Origin: Xenorhabdus doucetiae
Lineage (GTDB): Bacteria > Pseudomonadota > Gammaproteobacteria > Enterobacterales > Enterobacteriaceae
Direction of reading: 5' to 3'
DNA length: 64,000 bases
Assembly: GCF_000968195.1 (NCBI RefSeq)
Contig: NZ_FO704550.1
Span: 2,046,001 to 2,110,000, forward strand
Numbering within the stretch: position 1 is the stretch's first letter; every line of letters begins with the position of its first letter. Below, piece by piece: positions 55,778 through 64,000 of this stretch. The notes under the pieces are model-generated. The model was not told where the DNA came from and made no database searches. It saw only the letters and a program-made list of their open reading frames with translations. Position numbers and translations under genes: made by a program.

Positions 55778-56345
55778 TATTTTCTTTATCTCCAGCCGCA
55801 CAGCTTGAATGACACTCTTTAATTAGACTTAAGCCTTTGTTGGTGACTTTTACGCACACCCGTAGTTCGTCAGAAGGAGAACGCCAGAACTGATAAAAAG
55901 GGGGATTTTCAGGTACAGGAACGGGAAATGAAATCCGCCATTTCTTACCGCTCAAATTTTTATATTCAGCGATCAGCCCGATATGGCTGGCTTCCGGTTG
56001 ATTTTTTTCCATCAGGCAATGCGTGGATTGGGAAGGGAGGATAAACAGTTGATCTTCATTAACCAGTTTATCGCCCAATGCCTCCTGAGCTGTGCCTTGC
56101 AAGGAAAAAAAATCGGCAGACATAAACGCTTCATTCGATTTCAGCAAAAAAACGTCTATCTTCATCGGTTCAGAATCATTTACATTCGATTCGGTACTGA
56201 AGATAAATTGATAGGGCGGCAATTTTGCCTTTGATGAACAACCCGTTATGGTTAACAGTATTAAGGTTAACAGTATGGTGGTCATCATTGTTGTGGATAG
56301 CAAAAGTCCCTTTCTCCACAATCCGATTGAACTTAAACCAAACAT
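55770..56345 (-). CDS. tssJ: T6SS outer-membrane lipoprotein TssJ
   Basis: A 191-residue lipoprotein. A long N-terminal hydrophobic signal (~13-35) ends in lipobox TITGC (Cys36). The mature part is a transthyretin-like sandwich with LPPYQFIFSTESNVNDSEPM, VFLLKSNEAFMSADFFSL and WRISFPVPVPENPPFYQFW. It anchors TssM to the outer membrane. It overlaps tssK and follows the DUF4150 gene by one base. Confidence 0.9.
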   Translation of the reverse strand: MFGLSSIGLWRKGLLLSTTMMTTILLTLILLTITGCSSKAKLPPYQFIFSTESNVNDSEPMKIDVFLLKSNEAFMSADFFSLQGTAQEALGDKLVNEDQLFILPSQSTHCLMEKNQPEASHIGLIAEYKNLSGKKWRISFPVPVPENPPFYQFWRSPSDELRVCVKVTNKGLSLIKECHSSCAAGDKENNE

Positions 56346-56346
56346 G

Positions 56347-56739
56347 TCAGGCGGCGATGATCAGGACTTTGATCTGGCTGGGAACAATGCGGAAACCCAT
56401 CGCATTCGTCGAATTCTGCATGGTAGAACTTGACATCCGGGTTACCGGAGAACCTTTGATCAAGACTGAGTTAGCCCCCATAACATGGCGGGAGGAACCC
56501 ATTACCGTGCCGGAAGCGACGCCGGTATTGGTGCCGGCGTTATCTCCGGTGGTCATGGGGATGGTGGTTGCCAGATTATGTGCCGGGCAACCCATAAATA
56601 AAATGTTGGGTGCATTGCTGATACCGGTCGTCCCTTGTGCCATATTGGGATAGGGCACCGGTACAGGCGTAAACATTGGGGTCAGGCAGACATCGGGAAC
56701 GGCGAGATCCATTCCACCCCCTTGAGAATTAGCAAACAT
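56347..56739 (-). CDS. DUF4150 PAAR-like spike-tip protein
   Basis: A 130-residue PAAR-like protein of the DUF4150 family. It begins FANSQGGGMDLAVPDVCLTP, typical of the family, and has ILFMGCPAHNLATTIPMT and the repeated GxxSGTVMGSSRHVMGANSV turn pattern. It should cap the VgrG trimer. Unlike many DUF4150 proteins it lacks a C-terminal toxin. It stands between DUF3540 and tssJ. Confidence 0.88.
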   Translation of the reverse strand: MFANSQGGGMDLAVPDVCLTPMFTPVPVPYPNMAQGTTGISNAPNILFMGCPAHNLATTIPMTTGDNAGTNTGVASGTVMGSSRHVMGANSVLIKGSPVTRMSSSTMQNSTNAMGFRIVPSQIKVLIIAA

Positions 56740-56760
56740 CGTTTTCCTCCTGGCCGATAT

Positions 56761-57435
56761 TTAGCCGATATGAATTTGTTCAGCATCAATTTTGGTCATG
56801 GCTTTTGCCGTGACCATCGTCTGTTGGGCGTGTAATCGGGCATAATTTTCCGCCCGCATATCTAATTGACCGGCACGAACCTGCTCAGTTTGGGTGGTAT
56901 GCCGGAACAAGCGATGACTGAGTTGTGTGACGGTTTTCCAGAGTGATTCAAACTGATTGCCAACCAAGCGGGTGATTGAGATCCATGCTGAGAGTGATTT
57001 TCCGCTGTACTGCATTTCGCTGATATGGCAGTTTCCGTTGTTAGCGGTGATGGTTAAGTCATTACTGTTCATACTCAGGTTCCCTTGAGCAGTGATGGCC
57101 AGATCACCGGGGACGCTGATTTCAGCAATGCTCTGTTGTTCTGCCCGTTCTAATATGGCTAAGATCCAGCGCTGATTATTGATTTGCGTAATTAATACGG
57201 TATCGCCTATACAGGGAGTCAATAGGCAACTCACGGCTCGCCGGCAATGCCACTCACGGTTGGCATGACTGTTTGCCATAAAATCAGCCATAAAGCTGCC
57301 ATCCTGAAGAACATCAACAATCTGGCCGCTAATCTGCTGCAATGGCTCAGTCGTAAGGGGATCAGTCGTAAAGGTATCGATCGCAAAGGGCGTTGCAAGG
57401 GGGTATGAGGAGAGCGCATAAGAAGGCTTCGTCAT
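56761..57435 (-). CDS. DUF3540 T6SS accessory protein
   Basis: A 224-residue protein matching the DUF3540 family by position and sequence (RRAVSCLLTPCIGDTVLI, QRWILAILERAEQQS). The first part is an OB-like barrel (~45-115), followed by a beta-repeat stretch (~118-150) and a helical tail. In DUF2169-DUF3540-DUF4150 cassettes it is thought to help load a PAAR-like tip onto VgrG; the mechanism is not proven. The first ~30 residues are threonine/leucine-rich near-repeats (TFTTDPLTTEPL). Confidence 0.78.
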   Translation of the reverse strand: MTKPSYALSSYPLATPFAIDTFTTDPLTTEPLQQISGQIVDVLQDGSFMADFMANSHANREWHCRRAVSCLLTPCIGDTVLITQINNQRWILAILERAEQQSIAEISVPGDLAITAQGNLSMNSNDLTITANNGNCHISEMQYSGKSLSAWISITRLVGNQFESLWKTVTQLSHRLFRHTTQTEQVRAGQLDMRAENYARLHAQQTMVTAKAMTKIDAEQIHIG

Positions 57436-57449
57436 GTTGATTCTCCTGA

Positions 57450-58517
57450 TTAAATCTTGTTATGTTGCAGACTCCACTCTTCAGCGGCCAACAGTTCAGG
57501 ATCATTTTCCAGAATACCTTGGCGGTCAGAGAACAATGCGCCAACCTGTTGAGCACGATGAAAAAGGGTTCTCATAAAGTGAGCAGTACGAAAATCACTG
57601 TTGTTGACGTTTGCATAGGAAAAATCCGTGTAAGGCATATGACAACCGGTGAACTGCGCATTCTCTGCGTTTACGTTGTGCAGGACAGCCATCGCCAGAT
57701 TGCTGTGCCGAAAATCGGCAGATTCAAGACAGGCACCGATAAACAGGGCTTGTTCAAACAGACTGTTTTTGCAACGGGCGTGGGTTAAATCTGCTTCGGT
57801 AAATAACGTTTGGGTTGCATTGACATGTGATAGTAAGGCTTCTTTTAAAATAGCGCCTTTGAAATTGCAATGGGTCATGATGGCGTGACTGAAATTGGCG
57901 GATTCAAGCCGGCTACCGATAAATTGGCACATTTTAAGTGTCTGTTTGTGAAAATTTTGTTTACGCAGATCACACTCAAAAAAAATGGCTTTGTTAAATT
58001 CACTGGCAGAAAAATCGCTGGTGCGTAAATCCTGACGAAAAAAAGTGACCAGAAAAAGCTGGCCGTGGCGAAACTTTGTTTGATCCATCGATGAATGAAG
58101 AAATGTGATGCGATCAAAGTGACTGTGGCTGAAATCAGCATCTTGCAGTGAACAGGAGATAAACTGGGAACTGTTCTGTTTGCTCGCGGTAAACTGGGTT
58201 TTTTTTAAACTAGATTGATTGAATACGTCGTTGATTAATATGCTGTTATTAAAAATTGCCCGTCCCAGATCGCACTGCTCAAAAATGTTTTGTTCAAGGG
58301 TTGCTGAATCGAAAGTCGCGCCTTCGGCCTGACATCCGGTAAAAATGGATTCCTTAATCACAGTATGGGAGAGATCCGCACCGGAAAAATCGACTTCTCT
58401 AAAAATTCCCCCTGATAAATCACGTCCGCTCAGGGAGATGTTCTGCAAACTGATTTTTTCAATCACCTCACCCTGTTGGATTTTGTCGACCAGTTCATCC
58501 GCCGTCAGGAGACTCAT
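57450..58517 (-). CDS. pentapeptide-repeat protein of the T6SS cassette
   Basis: A 355-residue pentapeptide-repeat protein with A(D/N)LXX-type units over most of its length (for example DFSGADLSHTVI, ATFDSATLEQNIF, ADFRHSNLAMAVL, TDFSYANVNNSDF). Such proteins fold as right-handed quadrilateral beta-helices. Its ATG overlaps the stop of the DUF2169 gene by 4 bp, so the two are translated together. Function in the cassette is unknown; a chaperone-like or cargo-handling role fits its place. Confidence 0.85.
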   Translation of the reverse strand: MSLLTADELVDKIQQGEVIEKISLQNISLSGRDLSGGIFREVDFSGADLSHTVIKESIFTGCQAEGATFDSATLEQNIFEQCDLGRAIFNNSILINDVFNQSSLKKTQFTASKQNSSQFISCSLQDADFSHSHFDRITFLHSSMDQTKFRHGQLFLVTFFRQDLRTSDFSASEFNKAIFFECDLRKQNFHKQTLKMCQFIGSRLESANFSHAIMTHCNFKGAILKEALLSHVNATQTLFTEADLTHARCKNSLFEQALFIGACLESADFRHSNLAMAVLHNVNAENAQFTGCHMPYTDFSYANVNNSDFRTAHFMRTLFHRAQQVGALFSDRQGILENDPELLAAEEWSLQHNKI

Positions 58518-61117
58518 ACCACATCCTTATCCCGTTTAGGCAAGGTCTTGGTGCGCTTAATATACGCCTCTGCAATTGAGGTTGAATCGCTGATAATGGA
58601 TTGGGACAAATCAGTACGGAACAGATTGGCGTGCTGTAAATCTGCGTTGTTAAAGCTGCATTTCTGCATAAATGCGCTCATCAGGTTGGCATTATTCAGC
58701 AAGGCACCGCGGAAATCCGTTCTGATAAACAGACTTTTGCCTGCATTCAGATACTGCATATCGGCTGACCGGCAGTCAGCTTCACTGAGATCGCTGTTAT
58801 TCAACGTCGTGGCATAGAAGTTAGCCTGAACCAGCGGCATTTGGCGCAAATTGCATTCTGTCAATGTGGCATGGCTGAAATCGGCCTGATTCAGCTCACT
58901 GTTCATGGCAAACGCGCAGGTCAGCAAGTTGGCTGAATGAAAGCGGATACCGTTCGCCTGCGTTTCCACCCATGAACAACTTTCCAGCGTGGCATGGTCA
59001 AAAACCGCGTGTTTCAGCTTGCAGTGAATAAAGGCCACTTTAGTCAGGTTGGCGTTATTGAACGTGAGGGCCGGGAGTTCAAGTTGCAAAAACGTACAGT
59101 TGTTCCATTGCGAATCGGGGAATTGGCAATGGGTAATAAAGATCTGTTGCAGGAGTAAATCTGTAAAGGTGACGCGGTCAAAGCGGCAACGATCAAATCG
59201 CGTTTCCTGTAACTGGGTTTCGGTAAAACTGGCCGCAGAAAAGTCACTCTGTTCACAGTTAGCCAGTGCCAAACTGGCATGATCTAATTTGGTGCCACGT
59301 AATGAAGCGTGGCAGATTTCTGTTCTGGCCAGCATGGCTTCGCTGAAATTGGCTTCATCCAATTGGCAATGATTGAAACACGCGCTTTCCAATAAAGTAC
59401 GGGTGAAATTGGCTCCCCGCAGATCCAGACCCGACAAATCCGCGCCGGTAAAATCCATGCCAGTGAAATCACCCCCTTGCCGCATGATATTTTGTACCCG
59501 CTTACGAATGATCTGTGACAGGTTACCGGTCAGGCGCAGGGCTGGAGCCTGTTTTTGCACTGAAGATAAGTACAGGGTATGGAGCGATTGTTCCATTTGA
59601 GCCAAGTCCTTATCACTGAGTCCCATTTGCTGTTGTTGCTGGTGTAGCGTGTCCCGTATTTTATGCAGATTTTCGGGTCCCCGGTGCTGAGGCTCTGCCG
59701 TCAATTTTTCGGTATCAATACCTTGTTCTTTTATCTTCGCCAGCATCTCGGTTTTTTTTAATTCAATCTCACTGTTTTTTTCGGCAATATCGTGCTCAAT
59801 TTTTTCCACAAATTCCGGCAGGTCACTGAGTTTGGGCAGGGTAACGGGTTCAGTTTCCGCCGGGGTCATTTCGGTAGAGAGCAACGTATTGATATCCTGA
59901 CCATATTCCGCCAACCGTTCTTGTTGCTGTTCACGCAGGCGTTTTTCCCGATTTTGCAGATTTTGCTGTAAGGGGGAGTGATTTTCGGGGAGTTCAGTAT
60001 CTAACCATGCGCCAACCAGCACTTCGGGCAGCAAATCTTTTTCCCGGAACGTGTAAAGAACGCCTTTTTCTTTATCCAACCGTTGTTCAAGTACCCGCAG
60101 ATAATGTTCCGTTGAACGCGGCTTCCCGCGCAATTCCAATGCCGGCATCATTTGCAAAACATCTTTGGCATCATCTTCGTTAATTTGTGCATTGCCATGC
60201 CAAATCAATAGCATCTGTTCCCGATGGGGAAAAAACCATACAGTGGTATTGCGCATGACGACTTCTTCAAAAATTTCTTCATCAAGACGCAAGCGTTTGA
60301 TAAAACAACGAGCGTTCCAGGATGGCAAAATCCCTTCCTGAACCGGTTTTTCGGGGTGCATATTCCAGATGCGCCACGTTGCGTGTTCCGGCAGTGCGGG
60401 ATGCTCTTCCCACCATTGATCCTCAGGGGCGGCATTAAATAACCGCCAATCCATGTCATTGGCAAAGCCGGGAAATTCGTTTTCCAGCCACGCCTTATCA
60501 TATTTTTTCCCGATACGGGCAAAACGGCGTGGCCAGATAATATCCAGCGGGCAAAAACTGGCCGGCACGGGAACGTCCTGTTGCGACGTTAATTTCCGCT
60601 GTGACATTAAGCGATGATGCAGTGTTTCGATGTTGGGCAGGCGATGAATTTTCATCCCATTATCCCGCTCTTCTGGATTGACACCGATGCCATGTGGATT
60701 TTCTTCATAGCCTTCGCCACCCAACGCCCGGCTCCAGTCCAGTCGCATTTGCTCAAACGGCTGGGAGGGGGAGGGGTGGTCATCATGCCAATAACGATCA
60801 CCGAAAACCGCCAATGTCTTATCCAATTGCCCAATTTGAATGCGCGCCGCGCAAGCGGTTTTATCGCTTTGATGGTGGGTGTAGGCATAGCCGGTGGCCA
60901 GAAATTCCGCACACGGCTTAGGCATGGCAAGATCGATAATCCCATTACAGGTTTTCAATTCACTTTCTGCCAGTTGCCAAAGCTCCGCCTCCGGGCGCAA
61001 ACGTGGGGCAGAACTCATATCCGCCAACGCCATAATGGCAATCCCCAGATGGTTTTTTTGCAACCAACGATAAGGTCGGTAAAGCAGGCTTAGGCGCAGT
61101 GGTTTGATGATTTTCAT
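58514..61117 (-). CDS. DUF2169-pentapeptide fusion protein
   Basis: An 867-residue protein. Residues ~1-300 are a DUF2169 domain (MKIIKPLRLSLLYRPYRWLQ, VFGDRYWHDDHPSPSQPFEQ, DWSRALGGEGYEENPHGIG, FFPHREQMLLIWHG). A charged, coiled-coil-like segment lies at ~380-500. The C-terminal ~300 residues are pentapeptide repeats beginning DFTGMDFTGADLSGLDLRGA. DUF2169 proteins are adaptors for loading DUF4150-type tips or effectors onto VgrG. It follows vgrG by ~23 bp. Confidence 0.88.
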   Translation of the reverse strand: MKIIKPLRLSLLYRPYRWLQKNHLGIAIMALADMSSAPRLRPEAELWQLAESELKTCNGIIDLAMPKPCAEFLATGYAYTHHQSDKTACAARIQIGQLDKTLAVFGDRYWHDDHPSPSQPFEQMRLDWSRALGGEGYEENPHGIGVNPEERDNGMKIHRLPNIETLHHRLMSQRKLTSQQDVPVPASFCPLDIIWPRRFARIGKKYDKAWLENEFPGFANDMDWRLFNAAPEDQWWEEHPALPEHATWRIWNMHPEKPVQEGILPSWNARCFIKRLRLDEEIFEEVVMRNTTVWFFPHREQMLLIWHGNAQINEDDAKDVLQMMPALELRGKPRSTEHYLRVLEQRLDKEKGVLYTFREKDLLPEVLVGAWLDTELPENHSPLQQNLQNREKRLREQQQERLAEYGQDINTLLSTEMTPAETEPVTLPKLSDLPEFVEKIEHDIAEKNSEIELKKTEMLAKIKEQGIDTEKLTAEPQHRGPENLHKIRDTLHQQQQQMGLSDKDLAQMEQSLHTLYLSSVQKQAPALRLTGNLSQIIRKRVQNIMRQGGDFTGMDFTGADLSGLDLRGANFTRTLLESACFNHCQLDEANFSEAMLARTEICHASLRGTKLDHASLALANCEQSDFSAASFTETQLQETRFDRCRFDRVTFTDLLLQQIFITHCQFPDSQWNNCTFLQLELPALTFNNANLTKVAFIHCKLKHAVFDHATLESCSWVETQANGIRFHSANLLTCAFAMNSELNQADFSHATLTECNLRQMPLVQANFYATTLNNSDLSEADCRSADMQYLNAGKSLFIRTDFRGALLNNANLMSAFMQKCSFNNADLQHANLFRTDLSQSIISDSTSIAEAYIKRTKTLPKRDKDVV

Positions 61118-61140
61118 TCAGAGCCTGATGGATAGCGTGA

Positions 61141-63345
61141 TTAACTCATAAGATGTAATGAGCTGTTTGAGAGGTTGACGGCTGCTTGATCAATCGACGC
61201 ATTCGCGTTACCAAGTTTTACATCATTTTTAGCAAGATCCACCACAGTTTTGCTCATTGATACATCAGTAAAACCGAGAGAAATATCGTCATGACTCATG
61301 CTAAATTTAGTATTGGAGAATGATGCTTCGGTACTGCTCATATTGAGTCCCACCAAGGAAATAGATAAACCTTTGGACGAAAATAGAGATTGTGGACAAT
61401 CTATGACTACATTAGTATCACTTTTGATCGTAATCAGGTTAGGGCTTGAAATTTTTGTCACACCGGTAATGTCCTGTACCCAGTTGCCATTAATCGTTGC
61501 CTTTAAATCCCCGTTGACCTTGTAAGTATCACCGCCATTGATCTCGGTTTTTCGTCCATCTTTGATCGTTTCTTGCTGACCACTTTCAACCGTTAAGGTA
61601 TCTTTGCCGCTAATGGTTGTTTCATGATTTGCTTTATAGGTGAAACTGGCATTTCCCGTGACGGTATCTTTTTGCTGCTTTTTTATTTCAGTGGTACGGT
61701 TGCCGTCAATCGTGACTTTTTTATCTTTTTCCACCGAAATATTCATGTCACGTTCTGCGTGCAGGTTAAATAATTCCTTATCGGGTTCATCATCTAAAAA
61801 GAGGTAGTTTGCCTGATCATGCTTACCTCCTTTGGTATTCGACATAATACCGACACGGGTTTCATGTTTGGGCAGTTCCCACGGTGGCATATTCTCATTG
61901 TTATAGGTGCTGCCGATGACTAACGGTTTATCAGGATCACCATTGACGAAACTGATAACCACTTCTTCACCCACGCGAGGGACACAAACACTGCCGTAAC
62001 GCCAGCCAGCCCAATGTGTCGAAACCCGTACCCAGCAAGAGCGGGTATCATCTTTTTTGTCATCTTTATCCCAACGGAATTTCACTTTGATACGACCGTA
62101 TTTGTCTGTCCATATTTGCTTATTTTTGGGACCGGTGACAACGGCGGTTTCCAGTCCGGTCACTTTTGGCCACGGTGTCACTGCCAACGGTTTCCAATGG
62201 GTGTCAGCCGGAATGGCCTCAAATTGAATGATGTTTTTCGGTGCATGCGAATTTGAAATGGAATCAAGATCGTCAGTGGGAGAGTTTATCGATTCACCCA
62301 CGACAATCTCAGCAGGATTGTCAGCGGAAGTTATCGTGGGCGTCGTAACGTAAGGCTTTTCATAAAAATGGTAGTGTGCGCCGATAATCAGGTAATCATT
62401 ATGTGTATCGCCCTTGATATCATGGGGCAGTGATAGCGTGAAAGTATGTCCTGCCGCCATTCCCAACACATTGCCTTCACCATCAATTAATTCACTTTTT
62501 GCTTCAGCCGCTTTTTGGCGCACTTTGGCATAAAATTGCCCTTGATCACTTTCTACATAGTGCCCCGGCCAAATGAATATTTCGGTGTCATCAATCGAGC
62601 TGCTTGGAGTTTGAATGGCGGTATAGAGTTTGGCCCGTGGTTTACGGAAGTCGTAGTCGTCAAGACTGTAAGTATTCGGTATGGTGATGCTGGAGACATT
62701 CCAATTATAAATATATTCTGTAAGGTGTTTTTTCAATGAATTACCCACACTGTGATACTTAATGGTGTCATAGCCGGGCAGGGGTTGATGGGATTGGGGC
62801 GCGTCAACCAAAACCAGGGTATGGTTTCCCATATCATGTTTGAAATAATAGTAAATGCCTTCATGTTCCATCAGACGATGGATAAAATCGAAATCAGTTT
62901 CATTATGTTTGACGCAGTATTCCCAAGTGCGATATCTTTCAATAAGTTGGTTTTCAAATTGAATGCCAGCCTGACTGAATACCTCAGCAATAATATCGGG
63001 TACCGTTTTATCTTGCCAAATGCTATAACCCAGTTTTTGTTTCAACTCCCACAATTTAGGCCGGACGGTGGCGGTATATAAATAAAGCCTGTCATCATAT
63101 TTATAAAAAGGTGCGTAAGATATTTTTTCTATATATCCACTTAAGTATCTTGTCGGTGTGGATTTATTTTTTATTTCTACAGTGAGTATCGTATTATGCA
63201 GTGATATTGGGTCCGACAATCTCTTCTTACTCAATAATTCAACCTCAAACTTGTAGGCTTCAGATAACCTTTCCACCCCTTTAAGGGATTTGAAATATAA
63301 AGACTTATCAGATAATGAGCTATGTGCGATAAACTTTCTTTTCAT
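61141..63345 (-). CDS. vgrG: T6SS spike protein VgrG (TssI)
   Basis: Trimeric spike of 734 residues. The gp27-like base (~1-370) starts KRKFIAHSSLSDKSLYFKSL; the gp5 OB domain (~400-500) has VTGPKNKQIWTDKYGRIKVK and the WAGWRYGSVCVPRVGEEVVI block; a triple beta-helix follows (~550-734) with repeats such as VTIDGNRTTEIK and TVTGNASFTYKANHETTISG. There is no fused toxin domain. The ATG at 63345 has AAGGA 8 bases upstream; the longer ORF adds 19 atypical residues. It is the first gene of the T6SS operon. Confidence 0.94.
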   Translation of the reverse strand: MKRKFIAHSSLSDKSLYFKSLKGVERLSEAYKFEVELLSKKRLSDPISLHNTILTVEIKNKSTPTRYLSGYIEKISYAPFYKYDDRLYLYTATVRPKLWELKQKLGYSIWQDKTVPDIIAEVFSQAGIQFENQLIERYRTWEYCVKHNETDFDFIHRLMEHEGIYYYFKHDMGNHTLVLVDAPQSHQPLPGYDTIKYHSVGNSLKKHLTEYIYNWNVSSITIPNTYSLDDYDFRKPRAKLYTAIQTPSSSIDDTEIFIWPGHYVESDQGQFYAKVRQKAAEAKSELIDGEGNVLGMAAGHTFTLSLPHDIKGDTHNDYLIIGAHYHFYEKPYVTTPTITSADNPAEIVVGESINSPTDDLDSISNSHAPKNIIQFEAIPADTHWKPLAVTPWPKVTGLETAVVTGPKNKQIWTDKYGRIKVKFRWDKDDKKDDTRSCWVRVSTHWAGWRYGSVCVPRVGEEVVISFVNGDPDKPLVIGSTYNNENMPPWELPKHETRVGIMSNTKGGKHDQANYLFLDDEPDKELFNLHAERDMNISVEKDKKVTIDGNRTTEIKKQQKDTVTGNASFTYKANHETTISGKDTLTVESGQQETIKDGRKTEINGGDTYKVNGDLKATINGNWVQDITGVTKISSPNLITIKSDTNVVIDCPQSLFSSKGLSISLVGLNMSSTEASFSNTKFSMSHDDISLGFTDVSMSKTVVDLAKNDVKLGNANASIDQAAVNLSNSSLHLMS

Positions 63346-63689
63346 GGGATATCCTTGCTTTTGTTTAAAGCTACCGCATATTCCTTGCAGGGCAGGGAAC
63401 ATACAAAAAGAGGGGGTAATATAGGGTGATGGCTTCTCTGGTATGAGTTAAGCAGAATGTTGACTATTTGCAATCTGTGGCTGCTATTCTGTTGATGAAA
63501 TATATAAGTTTATTTTTATCGTTTTGTCCGGTTTTATTACTATAGATATGTATGTGTTTATTAAGTAAGATTTTTTAAAGATTGCAAATTTATTTAACAC
63601 TGTAAATGGTTTAACTCTGTTGATTAAATCTTATTTTAGATTGGAATGCGTAACTAAATGGCTTGCCAAAATGGTAGGAGTCTCAAAGA
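63346..63689. other. T6SS operon promoter region and IS flank
   Basis: About 340 bp without a credible gene, AT-rich in its right half. It must contain the promoter for the minus-strand T6SS operon and the left end of the IS630-type element at the right edge. I could not fix either the promoter hexamers or the IS boundary. Confidence 0.55.
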
Positions 63690-63756
63690 AACTCAGTCCT
63701 ATTTTTGCGAATGTCTTGATTGCAATAAAAGAAACCGCAAAAGGAAGGACTGAGTT
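63690..63756 (+). promoter_or_regulatory. hairpin that would hide the transposase ribosome-binding site
   Basis: Arms AACTCAGTCCT (63690-63700) and AGGACTGAGTT (63746-63756) are perfectly complementary, and an inner TTTTTGCG / CGCAAAA extends the stem with small bulges. The right arm contains the AAGGAAGGAC ribosome-binding site and ends directly before the ATG. A transcript entering from outside would fold this and be poorly translated. Confidence 0.7.
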
Positions 63757-64000
63757 ATGCTTATCTTACCACCAACCTCCCGAAATGAACGGCGCCAGAT
63801 GAAAAAAGTCGTTCAAAAAACCACAGATAAAAATTATGCCCGCCGGATCATGGGCATACTCTGGTTATGCCAAGGAGAGCCGGTCTCCCAAGTGGCCGAT
63901 AAACTGTGTTGCGCTGAGTCTTCTGTCTGGCGCTGGATTAAGCGGTTTAGGGAGCTGGGATGGATGGGGTTACTCAGTTTACCGGCAGGCCGCCATACCC
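63757..64000 (+). CDS. IS630-type transposase, N-terminal part
   Basis: A reading frame of 81 residues running off the right edge. It begins MLILPPTSRNERRQMKKVVQ and contains a helix-turn-helix (GEPVSQVADKLCCAESSVWRW, in two pieces) typical of IS630-family transposases. It is a different lineage from the element at 35.6 kb. Catalytic residues lie outside the window. AAGGAAGGAC lies upstream but inside a hairpin. Confidence 0.85.
   Translation, partial: MLILPPTSRNERRQMKKVVQKTTDKNYARRIMGILWLCQGEPVSQVADKLCCAESSVWRWIKRFRELGWMGLLSLPAGRHT

Noticed and set aside
56347..56739. DUF4150 protein as a toxin
   Set aside because: It ends directly after the PAAR-like fold; there is no C-terminal domain to carry activity.
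57450..61117. Repeat-rich DNA as a mobile or satellite repeat
   Set aside because: The periodicity is at protein level (pentapeptide repeats) with diverse codons; no exact DNA repeats of length were seen.

Overview
The window looks like chromosome from a Morganellaceae gammaproteobacterium, most likely Xenorhabdus or close to Photorhabdus. This is an inference from three things: Enterobacterales-type housekeeping proteins in enteric gene order, moderately low GC, and two tandem GDSL autotransporter esterases. No 16S or other species marker is present.

Bases 1-23,100 are mostly conserved backbone. They hold a partial mdaB with an AraC-type regulator, pth-ychF, ychH, the two autotransporters, the divergent pair lolB-ispE-prs and hemA-prfA-prmC-sirB1-kdsA, a SulP transporter (dauA-like), and a ynb-type phospholipid/phosphatase cluster. 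In that cluster ynbB is missing and ynbA and ynbC overlap heavily out of frame.

Bases 23,100-27,500 are an AT-rich, gene-poor variable stretch. It carries a SRPBCC-VOC fusion, two proteins of unknown function, a decayed ORF and an Ig-like/repeat protein. It ends at a tRNA-Ser(GGA) with a clear promoter and terminator. Backbone resumes with ghrA-ycdY (ycdX absent). A 3.4 kb accessory module follows: an extended Hcp, a DUF6402-like putative effector, a small membrane protein that may be its immunity partner, a phage remnant, and an orphan protein with a clan CD-like cysteine peptidase signature. Then come yceB, mdtH and rimJ.

Bases 36,700-63,345 form one minus-strand type VI secretion locus with all 13 core tss genes. 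It runs vgrG, DUF2169/pentapeptide, pentapeptide, DUF3540, DUF4150 (PAAR-like), tssJKLM, tssA, tssBC, hcp, tagH, tssE, tssF, tssG, clpV, kinase. An IS630 element sits exactly at the left edge and supplies the last codons of both rimJ and the kinase. A second, different IS630-type transposase begins at the right edge. The kinase lacks its glycine-rich loop and the FHA protein lacks the Ser-x-x-His phosphothreonine contacts, so the usual threonine-phosphorylation control may be degenerate.

The most promising candidate for an undescribed system is the 29.9-32.8 kb Hcp-linked effector module together with the orphan peptidase-like gene. It could be served by the secretion machine 4 kb away.
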